From: Lachnospiraceae bacterium
GTDB lineage: Bacteria > Bacillota > Clostridia > Lachnospirales > Lachnospiraceae
Assembly: GCA_902381685.1 (NCBI GenBank)
Contig: LR698958.1
Coordinates: forward strand, 1,303,672-1,367,671
DNA: 64,000 nucleotides
Reading direction: 5' to 3'
Every line of letters begins with the position of its first letter. Within the stretch, counting starts at the first letter, position 1. The translations under genes were made by a program, and so were the position numbers. The notes under the pieces are model-generated. The model ran no database searches and had not been told where the DNA came from. It saw nothing but the letters and a program-made list of their open reading frames with translations. Positions 51,435-61,052 of this stretch are shown here, in pieces.

Positions 51435-52796
51435 ATGTCAACCATACATAAGATTCAAAATTATTTTCTTCATCTTTCGCCGATGAAGATTCTTTTATGT
51501 GGGTATTGTACCATTATTTTTATCGGTTCCTGTCTGTTGAGCCTGCCTATCGCCGTACGGCAGCCACAGGACGCCGATTTTTTTACCGGATTTTTCACCG
51601 CGACTTCCGCCGCCTGTGTAACAGGATTAATCAGGGTAGATACATATACACACTGGTCCTTCTTTGGACAGGCGGTTATTCTCGGCTTGATTCAGGTCGG
51701 GGGAATAGGATTTATGACACTTTGTATTTCCATTATGACTATTACGAAAAGAAAAATCGGTCTTGTTTCCCGCTCCCTTATGCAGAACTCTGTATCCGCC
51801 CCTCAAATTGGCGGAATTGTAAAGATGACACGTTTCATTATAATAGGAACGTTCCTCATCGAAAGCATCGGTGCTGTTTTACTTTCCTTTCACTTTTGTC
51901 CCATGTTCGGACTGAAGAAAGGCATCTGGTACTCTATATTCCACAGCATCTCAGCTTTCTGCAATGCGGGATTTGATTTAATGGGAACCGTACAGCCATT
52001 CTCTTCTCTCACAGGGGAACTTGGCAACTGGTATGTAAATATCATTATCATGCTTCTTATTATAATCGGCGGACTTGGATTTTTTGTTTGGCATGATATT
52101 GTTACGGCAAAATGGCATTTTCATAAAATGCATCTGCACTCAAAACTTGTATTATCGGTAAGCGCCTTCTTAATTATCGGTGGAACTTTGCTTCTTTTTG
52201 TTTGCGAACAGGGTACTCCGATGTTTGAGAACCTTTCTCTGTCTGAGCAGCTTGCTGCCTCCAGTTTTCAGTCGGTGAGCGCCAGAACAGCGGGATTTAA
52301 TACTGTTAATTTAACGGAACTTACTCAGGCAGGCAGATTTATTATGATTCTTCTCATGCTTGTAGGTGGTTCTCCGGGTTCAACTGCCGGCGGAATTAAG
52401 ACAACTACATTTGCGGTGCTGTTTCTTTCTGTTATTACTACATTCCGCAACCGTAAATCGACGGAAGTATTCGGCAGACGTCTGGAAGACTTCATTACAA
52501 GAAAAGCAACCTGTGTATTTATTTTATACATCACACTTTCCTTCTCCATCGGAATGTTTATCTCCCGCACAGAAGGAATTAACTTAATCGATTCCCTTTT
52601 TGAGACTGTATCTGCCATTGCTACGGCAGGTCTGACAACGGGAATCACACCCGGTTTAAGTACTCTTTCCCACAGTTTACTCGCCTTTTTAATGATATTT
52701 GGAAGAGTCGGTTCATTGACAATGCTTTTGGCATTCTCATTTACAAAAAAACAAGCGCCTTCAACTTCACCGTTGGAGAAAATTCAAATTGGATAA
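51435..52796 (+). CDS. ktrB: Potassium uptake protein, TrkH/KtrB family
   Basis: Membrane subunit of a potassium uptake system. The 453-residue protein has four MPM repeats; the selectivity-filter loops are seen as AACVTGL (near 56), SAFCNAGFD (near 175), SARTAGFNT (near 285) and ATAGLTTG (near 395). About eight to ten TM helices are expected. It starts with AGAGGTA upstream and is followed 15 bases later by the ktrA-like regulatory subunit. A KdpE-type regulator faces the pair from the other side. Confidence 0.92.
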   Translation: MSTIHKIQNYFLHLSPMKILLCGYCTIIFIGSCLLSLPIAVRQPQDADFFTGFFTATSAACVTGLIRVDTYTHWSFFGQAVILGLIQVGGIGFMTLCISIMTITKRKIGLVSRSLMQNSVSAPQIGGIVKMTRFIIIGTFLIESIGAVLLSFHFCPMFGLKKGIWYSIFHSISAFCNAGFDLMGTVQPFSSLTGELGNWYVNIIIMLLIIIGGLGFFVWHDIVTAKWHFHKMHLHSKLVLSVSAFLIIGGTLLLFVCEQGTPMFENLSLSEQLAASSFQSVSARTAGFNTVNLTELTQAGRFIMILLMLVGGSPGSTAGGIKTTTFAVLFLSVITTFRNRKSTEVFGRRLEDFITRKATCVFILYITLSFSIGMFISRTEGINLIDSLFETVSAIATAGLTTGITPGLSTLSHSLLAFLMIFGRVGSLTMLLAFSFTKKQAPSTSPLEKIQIG

Positions 52797-52811
52797 TGGA
52801 GTGAAAATATT

Positions 52812-53456
52812 ATGAAATCTATTTTAGTTATCGGACTTGGGCGTTTTGGTCGCCACATGACAAAAAAATTTATTGAGGAAGGAAATTCTGTCCTCGCCAT
52901 TGAAAAAAACGAAGAGCGTGCAGATAACGCCATTGATATTTTAAATGACATTCAGATTGCTGACGCCACAAATGAATCTTTCATCAAGTCTTTGGGCGTA
53001 AACAATTTTGACTTGTGTGTTGTTGCCATCGGTGATAACTTCCAAAGCGCTTTGGAAATCACAGTTCTTTTAAAAGACTTCGGGGCAAAATATATTCTCG
53101 CCCGCGCCTGCCGTGACGTACACCGCAAATTATTGCTTAGAAACGGGGCTGACCACGTTGTCTACGCTGAACGTGAGATGGCTGAGCGTCTCGCCGTAAA
53201 ATACGGCTCAAAAAATATCTTCGACTATATCGAATTAACATCGGACACGGCTATATGTGAAATCGCCGTTCCGCCAAGTTGGGTGGGAAAAAGTATTGTG
53301 GAGAAAGCAATCCGTAACCGATACAATGTCAGCATTCTGGCAACAAAAAAAGAGGGAGAAATATCCCCTCTTCCTCACCCGGATCATATTTTCGAGAAAA
53401 ATGAAACATTAATCATTATGGGACAAAAAAAAGTAATTCATTCATTTACTTACTAA
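52812..53456 (+). CDS. ktrA: Potassium uptake regulatory subunit, TrkA/KtrA family
   Basis: Cytoplasmic gating ring subunit of the KtrB channel. The 214-residue protein has an N-terminal RCK domain with the nucleotide-binding GLGRFGRHM (8-16), then a TrkA-C domain at about 135-214 that can bind c-di-AMP in relatives. The 15-base gap to ktrB indicates a two-gene operon. Its last codons overlap the end of the convergent kdpE-like gene by 4 bases. Confidence 0.93.
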   Translation: MKSILVIGLGRFGRHMTKKFIEEGNSVLAIEKNEERADNAIDILNDIQIADATNESFIKSLGVNNFDLCVVAIGDNFQSALEITVLLKDFGAKYILARACRDVHRKLLLRNGADHVVYAEREMAERLAVKYGSKNIFDYIELTSDTAICEIAVPPSWVGKSIVEKAIRNRYNVSILATKKEGEISPLPHPDHIFEKNETLIIMGQKKVIHSFTY

Positions 53457-54154
53457 TCGGGTACACGAATCATTCTGTATCCGATCCCCACATGAGTCTG
53501 TATGTACTGTGGATTTTGTGGGTTTTCTTCAATCTTCTTTCGAAGCGCTGCCATGAAAACCCGCAGAGAAGCCACATCACTCTCCCACGAATTTCCCCAT
53601 ATCTCTCTTGTCAAATAGGTATGTGTCAATACCTTACCAACATTCTTTGATAATAAAACGAGCAACTTATATTCAATCGGTGTCAGATGCAGTTCCCTCT
53701 CTTTCAGATAGGCACACCCCGCCACATAGTTGATACGCAATTCCCCATTAATAAATTCTGCCTCCTCGGGATTCGCATATATCATACATCTCTCTCTTCT
53801 CAATACAACACGTATTCTTGCCAGTATCTCATCTATCGAAAAAGGCTTCGTCAGATAATCGTCTGCTCCCAAATCAAGCGCCTGAATCTTATCCTTATCT
53901 TCACTTCTTGAACTGATAACGATAATCGGCACATTGGACCACGAGCGCACTTTCTGTATCACTTTAATACCGTCCATATCAGGTAGCCCCAAGTCAAGCA
54001 GCAATACGTCCGGCTTCTGCGATGCTACTTCCAAAATTCCCTGCATTCCATTCGATACAGCATGATAACGATATTCCTGAGTCTCCAATGTTGTCGTGAT
54101 TAAACTGCGAATAGCCTTATCATCGTCTACAACCAATATCAATGGTTTATTCAT
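53453..54154 (-). CDS. KdpE-type response regulator
   Basis: OmpR-family regulator of 233 residues: receiver domain (LILVVDDDKAIRSL with DD acidic pocket, phospho-Asp in LLLDLGLPDMDG, Lys in YLTKPF) and a C-terminal winged helix (ELHLTPIEYKLLVLLSKNVGKVLTH). Sequence pattern and length match KdpE, which controls the Kdp potassium pump in partnership with the sensor KdpD. No sensor kinase is beside it in the window. Convergent with ktrA, overlapping by 4 bases; the shared theme is potassium. Confidence 0.83.
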   Translation of the reverse strand: MNKPLILVVDDDKAIRSLITTTLETQEYRYHAVSNGMQGILEVASQKPDVLLLDLGLPDMDGIKVIQKVRSWSNVPIIVISSRSEDKDKIQALDLGADDYLTKPFSIDEILARIRVVLRRERCMIYANPEEAEFINGELRINYVAGCAYLKERELHLTPIEYKLLVLLSKNVGKVLTHTYLTREIWGNSWESDVASLRVFMAALRKKIEENPQNPQYIQTHVGIGYRMIRVPD

Positions 54155-54235
54155 CTTACTCTTCTCCTCTTGCCTGCCATTTCATATATCGCCATTATAA
54201 CACAACATTTGATTTCGGCAACCTTTAATTACGCA

Positions 54236-54267
54236 AAAACGGGGAGTTTATATCTCCCCGTTTTCAT
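54236..54267. terminator. Bidirectional terminator after purL
   Basis: ACGGGGAG-TTTATAT-CTCCCCGT with A/T runs on both sides, about 10 bases after the purL stop. Confidence 0.85.
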
Positions 54268-54272
54268 TGAGT

Positions 54273-57200
54273 TTATTTAAAATATTTTACACCTGATTCA
54301 AATATCTTCATATCCTGCTCGCCGTAGATGTTGATTGCAACTCCGTCTCCACGTCTTTCGGAATGAGCCATCTTACCAAGCACACGACCGTCAGGACTTG
54401 TAATACCTTCGATTGCTCTGTATGAACCGTTTGGATTCCATTCTTCGTTCATTGTAATATTTCCGTCTAAATCACAGTACTGTGTTGCTACCTGTCCATT
54501 TGCAAACAATTCATTTAACACTTCTTCAGATGCTACGAAGCGACCTTCTCCGTGTGATGCAGGGTTTGTATAAACTCCTCCAAGTTCCGCTCCCTGTAAC
54601 CATGGTGATTTGTTTGTTACCACTTTTGTGTAAACCATTTTTGAAATATGGCGTCCGATAGTGTTATATGTCAATGTCGGTGAACCTTCTGTCTGTCCGC
54701 AAATCTTTCCGTAAGGAACCAATCCTAATTTAATCAATGTCTGGAATCCGTTACAGATACCAAGTACAAGACCATCTCTTTCATTGATTAATTTCTCTAC
54801 TGCTTCTTTTAATTTTGCATTTTGGAATGCAGTTGCAAAGAATTTAGCAGAACCGTCCGGTTCATCTCCCGCACTAAATCCACCCGGGAACATAATCATC
54901 TGTGACTGTGCAATGATTTTTTCAAATTCAGCAACTGAATCACGAATATCTGAAGCATCTAAGTTACGGAAAATCTTTGTGACAACTTTTGCTCCTGCAC
55001 GTTCAAATGCTTTTGCACTATCGTACTCACAGTTTGTTCCAGGAAATACAGGAATAAATACTGTAGGCTGTGCAACTTTATTTTTGCATACATAAATATT
55101 TGAAGTTTTATATAACTCGTTTTCAATTACAGCGTCTTCTGTTGCCGGCTTTACAAAATAAGAAGTTGGTCCATCTTCTTGATTTTCTCCTGATACAGAA
55201 GGGAATACTTTTTCAAGTGGCGCTTTCCATGTTGACACTGCTTCGTCTAAGCCGATTGCCATATCGCCGTATGTGATTGCTCCTTTATCTGTCACTTCAC
55301 CGATAACTGTGTGAGCAATTGTAAGGTTATCCACTTCATTTGCAGGAACTTCCGCAATAATATCTCCGAAGTAGCAGGCAAATAAATCTTCTTTTTCTAC
55401 AGTTGTGCTGATTTCCACACCCATACCGTTACCGAATGCCATTTTACTTACGGCAGCTGCAATACCGTGACGGTCCAATGTGTAAGCAGATACAATCTTT
55501 CCGCCCTGTACGTCATCTCTGAATTTACCGTACTGGTTCATAACACTTTCATATACAGGTAAATCGTACCGATCTGTATCAATGTGAAGCCATACTAATT
55601 TGTTTCCTGCTGCTTTTAATTCCGGTGTAATAATATCTTTCTGTTCTGCAACATCTACTGCGAAAGATACTAATGTAGGTGGAACGTCGATATCCTGGAA
55701 TGTTCCTGACATACTGTCTTTTCCACCAATAGATGCAAGTCCAAGACCTAACTGAACGCTGTAAGCGCCTAATAACGCTGCAAATGGCTGGCTCCATCTG
55801 CTTGGATCTTCTGTCATACGACGGAAGTATTCCTGGAATGTCAAATGGATTTTTCTATAATCTCCACCGCTAGCAACAATTTTTGCTACGGACTCAAGCA
55901 CTGCATAGACAGCTCCGTGATATGGACTCCAACTTGATAAATACGGGTCAAATCCATAACTCATCATCGTTACCGTGTCGCATTTTCCTGTTAATACAGG
56001 TAATTTAGCAACCATTGCCTGTGTTTCCGTCATCTGATACTTACCGCCGTGTGGCATAAATACAGAGCCTGCTCCGATTGAACCGTCAAACATTTCCACA
56101 AGACCTTTCTGTGAGCATACGTTTAAGTCCTGTAATGTATTTAACCATTTCTCTTTTACGTCGTTGACTTCCGGACGAACAAGAATACTGTCCGCTCTGT
56201 TTGGCACGTCCACTTTAACTGTTGTTTCCTGATGTGCTCCATTTGTGTCAAGGAAGGCTCTTGAAATATTTACGATTTCTTTTCCTCTCCAGTTCAATAC
56301 AAGTCTAGGGCTTTCTGTTACAACAGCAACTTCGACTGCCTCAAGGTTTTCTTCTTTTGCATATCCTAAAAATGCCTCTACATCTTTTGGATCTACAACA
56401 ACTGCCATACGTTCCTGTGATTCAGAAATGGCAATTTCTGTTCCGTCAAGTCCTGCATATTTTTTAGGAACTTTGTCTAAATCAACTTTTAATCCTGCCG
56501 CAAGTTCTCCGATTGCTACAGAAACTCCACCGGCACCAAAGTCATTACATTTCTTAATTAGTTTACTTACTTCTTCTCTTCTGAATAAACGCTGGATTTT
56601 ACGTTCTGTAGGTGGATTTCCTTTCTGTACTTCCGCTCCGCATGTTTCAATAGATTCTTCCGTATGTACTTTAGATGAACCTGTTGCTCCGCCACAGCCG
56701 TCACGTCCTGTACGTCCGCCTAATAAAATGATAATATCTCCCGGATCAGATGTTTCTCTGATAACCGCTCTTCTTGGCGCCGCACCGAGAACCGCACCGA
56801 TTTCCATACGTTTTGCCACATAATCAGGGTGATAAATTTCTTTTACCGCACCTGTTGCAAGCCCAATCTGGTTACCATAAGAACTGTAGCCGTGTGCTGC
56901 ACCTGTTACAAGTTTCTTCTGAGGAAGTTTTCCTTTCATTGTCTCTTTTACGGAAACAGTAGGGTCTGCCGCACCTGTTACACGCATCGCCTGATAAACA
57001 TAAGTACGTCCTGAAAGCGGGTCACGGATCGCTCCGCCAAGACAAGTTGCCGCACCGCCGAACGGTTCAATCTCCGTAGGGTGGTTGTGTGTTTCGTTTT
57101 TAAAGTTTACAAGCCATTCTTCTTCCACTCCGTCCACGGCAACAGGAACAACAATACTGCATGCATTGATTTCTTCTGACTCTTCCTGATCGTTTAGTTT

Positions 57201-58070
57201 ACCTTCACGTTTTAATTTACGCATTGCCATAAGCGCCAAATCCATAAGGCATACAAACTTATCTTCACGTCCTCTAAAGATTTCGCTGTGGTCTGCCAAA
57301 TATTGTTTATACGAATCTACGATTGGTTCTTTGTAATCCCCTTCACCAAATGTCACTTCTTTTAATTCTGTTGAGAATGTTGTATGACGGCAGTGGTCAG
57401 ACCAGTATGTATCCAACACGCGAATTTCTGTCATAGACGGGTCACGGTCTTCTTCACCTTTAAAATATCCCTGAATATGAAGAAAATCTTTAAATGTCAT
57501 GGCAAGTCCTAAAGAATCATATAATTCTTTTAGTTCTGCCTCTTCCATATCTTTAAAACCGTCAAAAACCTTTACATCTTCCGGCTCTTCAAATACAGTC
57601 ACAAGTGTTTCCGGTTTTTCCGCATCTGCTTCTCTTGAATCTACCGGATTGATACAATGTGTTTTTACTGCCTCAAATTCCTCATCTGAAATGTTTCCTT
57701 CTATTACATAAGTAGTAGCGGTTTTGATTACCGGCTGTTCATCTTCTTTAATAAACTGTACACACTGAACCGCCGAATCTGCACGCTGGTCAAACTGCCC
57801 CGGTAAATATTCTACTGAAAATACACAACTTCCTTCTGCCACATCAAATGTTTCATGATATAACACATCTACAGGAGGCTCTGCAAACACTCCGTTACAT
57901 GCTCTCTCAAATGTTTCCTCAGAAAGATTTTCAATATCATAACGGTTTAACACTCTTACATTTGTAATTGTTTTAATACCTAAATAGTTTTCCACTTCCT
58001 GACGTAACTCTTTTGCCTGTACTGCAAATTCTGGTTTTTTCTCTACATATACGCGTTTTACACTACTCAT
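54273..58070 (-). CDS. purL: Phosphoribosylformylglycinamidine synthase, single-chain form
   Basis: Fourth step of purine synthesis. This 1,265-residue enzyme fuses the synthase (two AIRS-like halves) and the glutamine amidotransferase, whereas Bacillus uses separate PurS, PurL, PurQ. Visible: N-terminal PurS-like region, FKNETHNHPTEIEPFGGAATCLGGAIRD (about 320-348), GGRTGRDGCGGATGSS near 455, and the class I amidotransferase at the end with FPGGFSAGDEPDGSA and nucleophile Cys in GICNGFQTLIKLG. The start at 58070 follows GGAGGAAATT; an upstream ATG is unlikely. Monocistronic with a terminator. Confidence 0.96.
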   Translation of the reverse strand: MSSVKRVYVEKKPEFAVQAKELRQEVENYLGIKTITNVRVLNRYDIENLSEETFERACNGVFAEPPVDVLYHETFDVAEGSCVFSVEYLPGQFDQRADSAVQCVQFIKEDEQPVIKTATTYVIEGNISDEEFEAVKTHCINPVDSREADAEKPETLVTVFEEPEDVKVFDGFKDMEEAELKELYDSLGLAMTFKDFLHIQGYFKGEEDRDPSMTEIRVLDTYWSDHCRHTTFSTELKEVTFGEGDYKEPIVDSYKQYLADHSEIFRGREDKFVCLMDLALMAMRKLKREGKLNDQEESEEINACSIVVPVAVDGVEEEWLVNFKNETHNHPTEIEPFGGAATCLGGAIRDPLSGRTYVYQAMRVTGAADPTVSVKETMKGKLPQKKLVTGAAHGYSSYGNQIGLATGAVKEIYHPDYVAKRMEIGAVLGAAPRRAVIRETSDPGDIIILLGGRTGRDGCGGATGSSKVHTEESIETCGAEVQKGNPPTERKIQRLFRREEVSKLIKKCNDFGAGGVSVAIGELAAGLKVDLDKVPKKYAGLDGTEIAISESQERMAVVVDPKDVEAFLGYAKEENLEAVEVAVVTESPRLVLNWRGKEIVNISRAFLDTNGAHQETTVKVDVPNRADSILVRPEVNDVKEKWLNTLQDLNVCSQKGLVEMFDGSIGAGSVFMPHGGKYQMTETQAMVAKLPVLTGKCDTVTMMSYGFDPYLSSWSPYHGAVYAVLESVAKIVASGGDYRKIHLTFQEYFRRMTEDPSRWSQPFAALLGAYSVQLGLGLASIGGKDSMSGTFQDIDVPPTLVSFAVDVAEQKDIITPELKAAGNKLVWLHIDTDRYDLPVYESVMNQYGKFRDDVQGGKIVSAYTLDRHGIAAAVSKMAFGNGMGVEISTTVEKEDLFACYFGDIIAEVPANEVDNLTIAHTVIGEVTDKGAITYGDMAIGLDEAVSTWKAPLEKVFPSVSGENQEDGPTSYFVKPATEDAVIENELYKTSNIYVCKNKVAQPTVFIPVFPGTNCEYDSAKAFERAGAKVVTKIFRNLDASDIRDSVAEFEKIIAQSQMIMFPGGFSAGDEPDGSAKFFATAFQNAKLKEAVEKLINERDGLVLGICNGFQTLIKLGLVPYGKICGQTEGSPTLTYNTIGRHISKMVYTKVVTNKSPWLQGAELGGVYTNPASHGEGRFVASEEVLNELFANGQVATQYCDLDGNITMNEEWNPNGSYRAIEGITSPDGRVLGKMAHSERRGDGVAINIYGEQDMKIFESGVKYFK

Positions 58071-58150
58071 AATTTCCTCCATTTTAATAAGTACATTTAC
58101 TGCTAGTTGCATTTTAACACATTTTATTTCATTAAAGAAATTAATATATC

Positions 58151-58864
58151 TTAATTAATTAATAAGTCTTGCTTATTTGATATTTTCTTTTCCCTGTGCC
58201 AGACAAACAGACTGATGATAAAACAACCTATCACTGCTGTCGCCGCGAAAATTCCTATCCGCACGGTGAAATCTGCAAAAAATCCTTCCGGCAGCATGCG
58301 AATCATCAAATCTGTATCCGGATCTAAGAGCCACAAATCGTTGTCAAAAAAGATTTCATGGAACTTTACAAAATATTTATTAAAATCCCTTGTAAATAAA
58401 TATCCAAGCCCTATCGCCACAGCCAATAGTCCGCATGTAATTCCCATATACCATTTGGCGAGAAGAATTTTCCATTCCGCTTTTAAAAAAATCAACACCG
58501 TCAAACTCACTAACAGTATGACAGCCGCAGCATTCCTTGTCCTCATTCCTGCAAGAAACATATTTTTCACATCGACCATATGCTGCTTTTCCCTGTCATT
58601 AAAAAATTCCCGCTCCTCACCGGACACCGTTGTCATCACAACTAAATCGTCCCGCTTTCCATGTAAATAATCCATCATCTCATGGGTAACTGACATCACA
58701 TCTTTCATTTCCATATCTAAATCATCTAACACATGGTATTTCTCATATTCCTTCTCATAAAATTGAAAATCCATGTAGATTGCCAGTTCCGTCGATGTAA
58801 CAAGCAGAACAATGAGCGCTGAAATCACGGTTAAACATATCAGTATTCTGTGTATTATTCTCAT
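58151..58864 (-). CDS. DUF1461 (TIGR01906) family membrane protein
   Basis: A 237-residue integral membrane protein with four or five TM segments: one near 7-25, then a large extracellular loop (about 30-105, with LHGKRDDL), and TMs near 110-130, 140-158 and 205-225. The pattern ends with a basic tail (WHREKKISNK). It matches TIGR01906 proteins, which have no established role. It overlaps the upstream PH-like protein gene by 4 bases; the two are probably one operon. AGGAAAAG lies before the ATG. Confidence 0.82.
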   Translation of the reverse strand: MRIIHRILICLTVISALIVLLVTSTELAIYMDFQFYEKEYEKYHVLDDLDMEMKDVMSVTHEMMDYLHGKRDDLVVMTTVSGEEREFFNDREKQHMVDVKNMFLAGMRTRNAAAVILLVSLTVLIFLKAEWKILLAKWYMGITCGLLAVAIGLGYLFTRDFNKYFVKFHEIFFDNDLWLLDPDTDLMIRMLPEGFFADFTVRIGIFAATAVIGCFIISLFVWHREKKISNKQDLLIN

Positions 58865-59301
58865 TCTTTTCCTTTCATTATATTAATAGCATTCTGTGCC
58901 TGTGCAATATCAGGCAAATCTTCCAACATACAGCAAGTATAATATGTGCTTCGTCTTCTGCTATAGGTTTCTTTGCTGAAAATAATTGTTCCGTTTCCGT
59001 TTTTATGTAATTCTATCTTCATAGGCGGAAGTTCATCTGGCAGATATACTTCAATATCCTTATCCCTTTTAATAATCAGGACAAACGGCGCTCCAAAAAT
59101 GCAATACATAAGCGGTGCTCCGCTCATAATAACAGAACCTTCAAGCAAAAGTGCAAATGCCGTCCAAAAAAGCGCAAACGGTAACACTGCCCTGTCTCTG
59201 CTGGAAAACGTATTCTTCTTTCCCGGTTTTCCTCTCCACAGAACATATTCATCTTCTTCCAAACAGGAATGAATAAACTCCATTCCTTCCATATATTCCA
59301 C
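58861..59301 (-). CDS. Membrane protein with bacterial PH-like domain
   Basis: A 146-residue protein with two TM segments near 37-55 and 60-78, and flanking beta-rich parts that resemble bacterial PH (YdbT/YdbS-like) proteins. The stretch EEDEYVLWRGKPGKKN is typical of the start of that family. The gene begins with a GTG (59301) seven bases after GGAGG. It overlaps the DUF1461 gene by 4 bases. Role unknown; perhaps membrane-lipid or stress related. Confidence 0.65.
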   Translation of the reverse strand: MEYMEGMEFIHSCLEEDEYVLWRGKPGKKNTFSSRDRAVLPFALFWTAFALLLEGSVIMSGAPLMYCIFGAPFVLIIKRDKDIEVYLPDELPPMKIELHKNGNGTIIFSKETYSRRRSTYYTCCMLEDLPDIAQAQNAINIMKGKE

Positions 59302-59373
59302 ACTCTTACCTCCTCATACTTTTTATAAGTTCATTATACCATTCTTATATCTTATCGTCATTCTTTTTTTATC

Positions 59374-59402
59374 TTGTAATTCTCTCTATTATATCTTATA
59401 AT
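59374..59402 (+). promoter_or_regulatory. Promoter of the LysR-type gene
   Basis: TTGTAA (59374-59379) and TATAAT (59397-59402), 17 bases apart, about 29 bases upstream of the LysR start. The gene on the other side is divergent. Confidence 0.65.
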
Positions 59403-59430
59403 ACTTTTAGATTTATAAGGAGGACTAATA

Positions 59431-60318
59431 ATGGATATCAATTATGAATTATATAAAGTTTTTTACTATGTGGCAACCACATTAAGTTTCTCAGAAGCGT
59501 CAAAACAACTTTTTATTTCTCAATCTGCCGTCAGTCAGTCAATTAAAGCTTTAGAGAAAAAACTGGAACAGACATTATTTATCAGAAGTACAAAGAAAGT
59601 ACAGTTGACACCTGAAGGAGAAATTTTACTCCGCCATGTTGAGCCGGCGATGAACTTAATCAAACGCGGAGAGGCACAGATAATGGATTCCGTGTCCACC
59701 GGCGGACAAATCCGCATCGGTGCAAGCGACACTATCTGCCGTTACTTTTTAGTTCCTTATCTGGAAAAATTCCATAAAGATTTTCCAAACATACATATTA
59801 AAGTAACAAACCAGACTTCTCTAAAATGTGTCGATTTACTCGAAGCCGGACAGGTTGATTTAATTGTCACGAACTATCCGAATACAAACTTAGGAAATCT
59901 GGCAACAGTTAAAAAAATCAAAGAATTCAAAGATATGTTTATTGCAAATAATGATTTTAAAGAATTGAAAGGGCGGAAACTTTCTTTTAAGGAGTTGTTA
60001 AATCACCCGATTCTCATGCTCGACCGCAAAAGTACGACAAGCGAATTTCTGCACAGTCTTTTCCAGCAGCAGCAACTTGACCTCGTACCTGAAATTGAAT
60101 TGAGCAGCAATGACCTTTTAATCGACCTTGCACGTATCGGGCTTGGCATCGCATTTATCCCTGACTATTGCGTTCCTAAATCGAAAAACCTTTTTGTAGT
60201 GGATACGGAATACGAATTACCGAGGCGTCAGTTGGTCGTGGCGCATAACGAGCATGTACCTACGTCTAAGGCTACTTTGGAGTTTTTGAAATATTTTGAT
60301 TATAAAAATTATGATTAA
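59431..60318 (+). CDS. LysR family transcriptional regulator
   Basis: A 295-residue LysR-type regulator. The N-terminal winged HTH is at about 4-60 (LSFSEASKQLFISQSAVSQSIKALEKKL) and the substrate-binding domain follows (GQIRIGASDTICRYFLVPYLEKF at about 92-114). AAGGAGG precedes the ATG. It stands divergent from the PH-like/DUF1461 unit, so that pair could be a target, though this is only positional evidence. Effector unknown. Confidence 0.92.
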   Translation: MDINYELYKVFYYVATTLSFSEASKQLFISQSAVSQSIKALEKKLEQTLFIRSTKKVQLTPEGEILLRHVEPAMNLIKRGEAQIMDSVSTGGQIRIGASDTICRYFLVPYLEKFHKDFPNIHIKVTNQTSLKCVDLLEAGQVDLIVTNYPNTNLGNLATVKKIKEFKDMFIANNDFKELKGRKLSFKELLNHPILMLDRKSTTSEFLHSLFQQQQLDLVPEIELSSNDLLIDLARIGLGIAFIPDYCVPKSKNLFVVDTEYELPRRQLVVAHNEHVPTSKATLEFLKYFDYKNYD

Positions 60319-60397
60319 GATTAAAGAAACCTCCTGCCTTTACAGTTAGGGTATGGTTTATACTTTTTTGTACTAAGATACAAGGAGATGAATTTTT

Positions 60398-60808
60398 ATG
60401 ATGAAATTATTACTACTGACAGGAATTATTCTTGCAAAAGTTTTAATAGCCAAAGGTGTGGCATTAGTGTTTATTATATTGTCATTTATATTCAAAGGCA
60501 AGCAATTGCATAAATCAACGCTTGAATGGGATAAATATTTCTTATCGCTAACTGACACTTTTGTAGACAAATATGCGAAAATCATTTACATAATATCAAC
60601 TGTATTATCTTCTTACGTGATGTTCCTGTTGTTTAAATTTTTTGATTTCCAATACCCAACATCTTTAACACTCATCATTTTAGCAGTTTGTAGTTTAATT
60701 TCATGGTATAGGTATCACAAAAACGGAAAAAGTTACATAAAATCAAGAGTTTATGAGATCAAAGAGTCAATAAAATCTGAAAATGTAAGCAATAACGTTA
60801 CTCCTTAA
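60398..60808 (+). CDS. Small multi-TM hypothetical protein
   Basis: A 136-residue protein with three likely membrane segments (about 4-33, 60-80 and 85-105), a charged central loop and a Lys/Glu-rich C-terminus. CAAGGAGATG lies upstream of the ATG (either of two adjacent ATG codons). No family recognised. It follows the LysR gene by about 80 bases on the same strand and is followed by a terminator; whether the two are co-transcribed is unclear. Confidence 0.6.
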   Translation: MMKLLLLTGIILAKVLIAKGVALVFIILSFIFKGKQLHKSTLEWDKYFLSLTDTFVDKYAKIIYIISTVLSSYVMFLLFKFFDFQYPTSLTLIILAVCSLISWYRYHKNGKSYIKSRVYEIKESIKSENVSNNVTP

Positions 60809-60868
60809 AAGTTTTACATTGTCAGTTTTTAGGCAAATTACAATTTCTACATAAAATTGAATACAGCA

Positions 60869-60913
60869 ATATTTTAGCCCGTACAAACATTGTGTTTTGT
60901 GCGGGCTTTTTGA
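60869..60913 (+). terminator. Terminator after the multi-TM gene
   Basis: AGCCCGTACAAA-CATTGTG-TTTTGTGCGGGCT arms with a T run (TTTTTGATTTT) on the plus strand. Confidence 0.8.
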
Positions 60914-61052
60914 TTTTAATGTCATATCAAGGCTCATTCAATCGTGGTAAATTTGTGATAACATGAGTATTTTGCTATACTTTAAAATGCTTGAAAGTAT
61001 AGTGTTTATACGGATAATGAAAAATTAGATGTAAAATTTATCATAATCTTCT

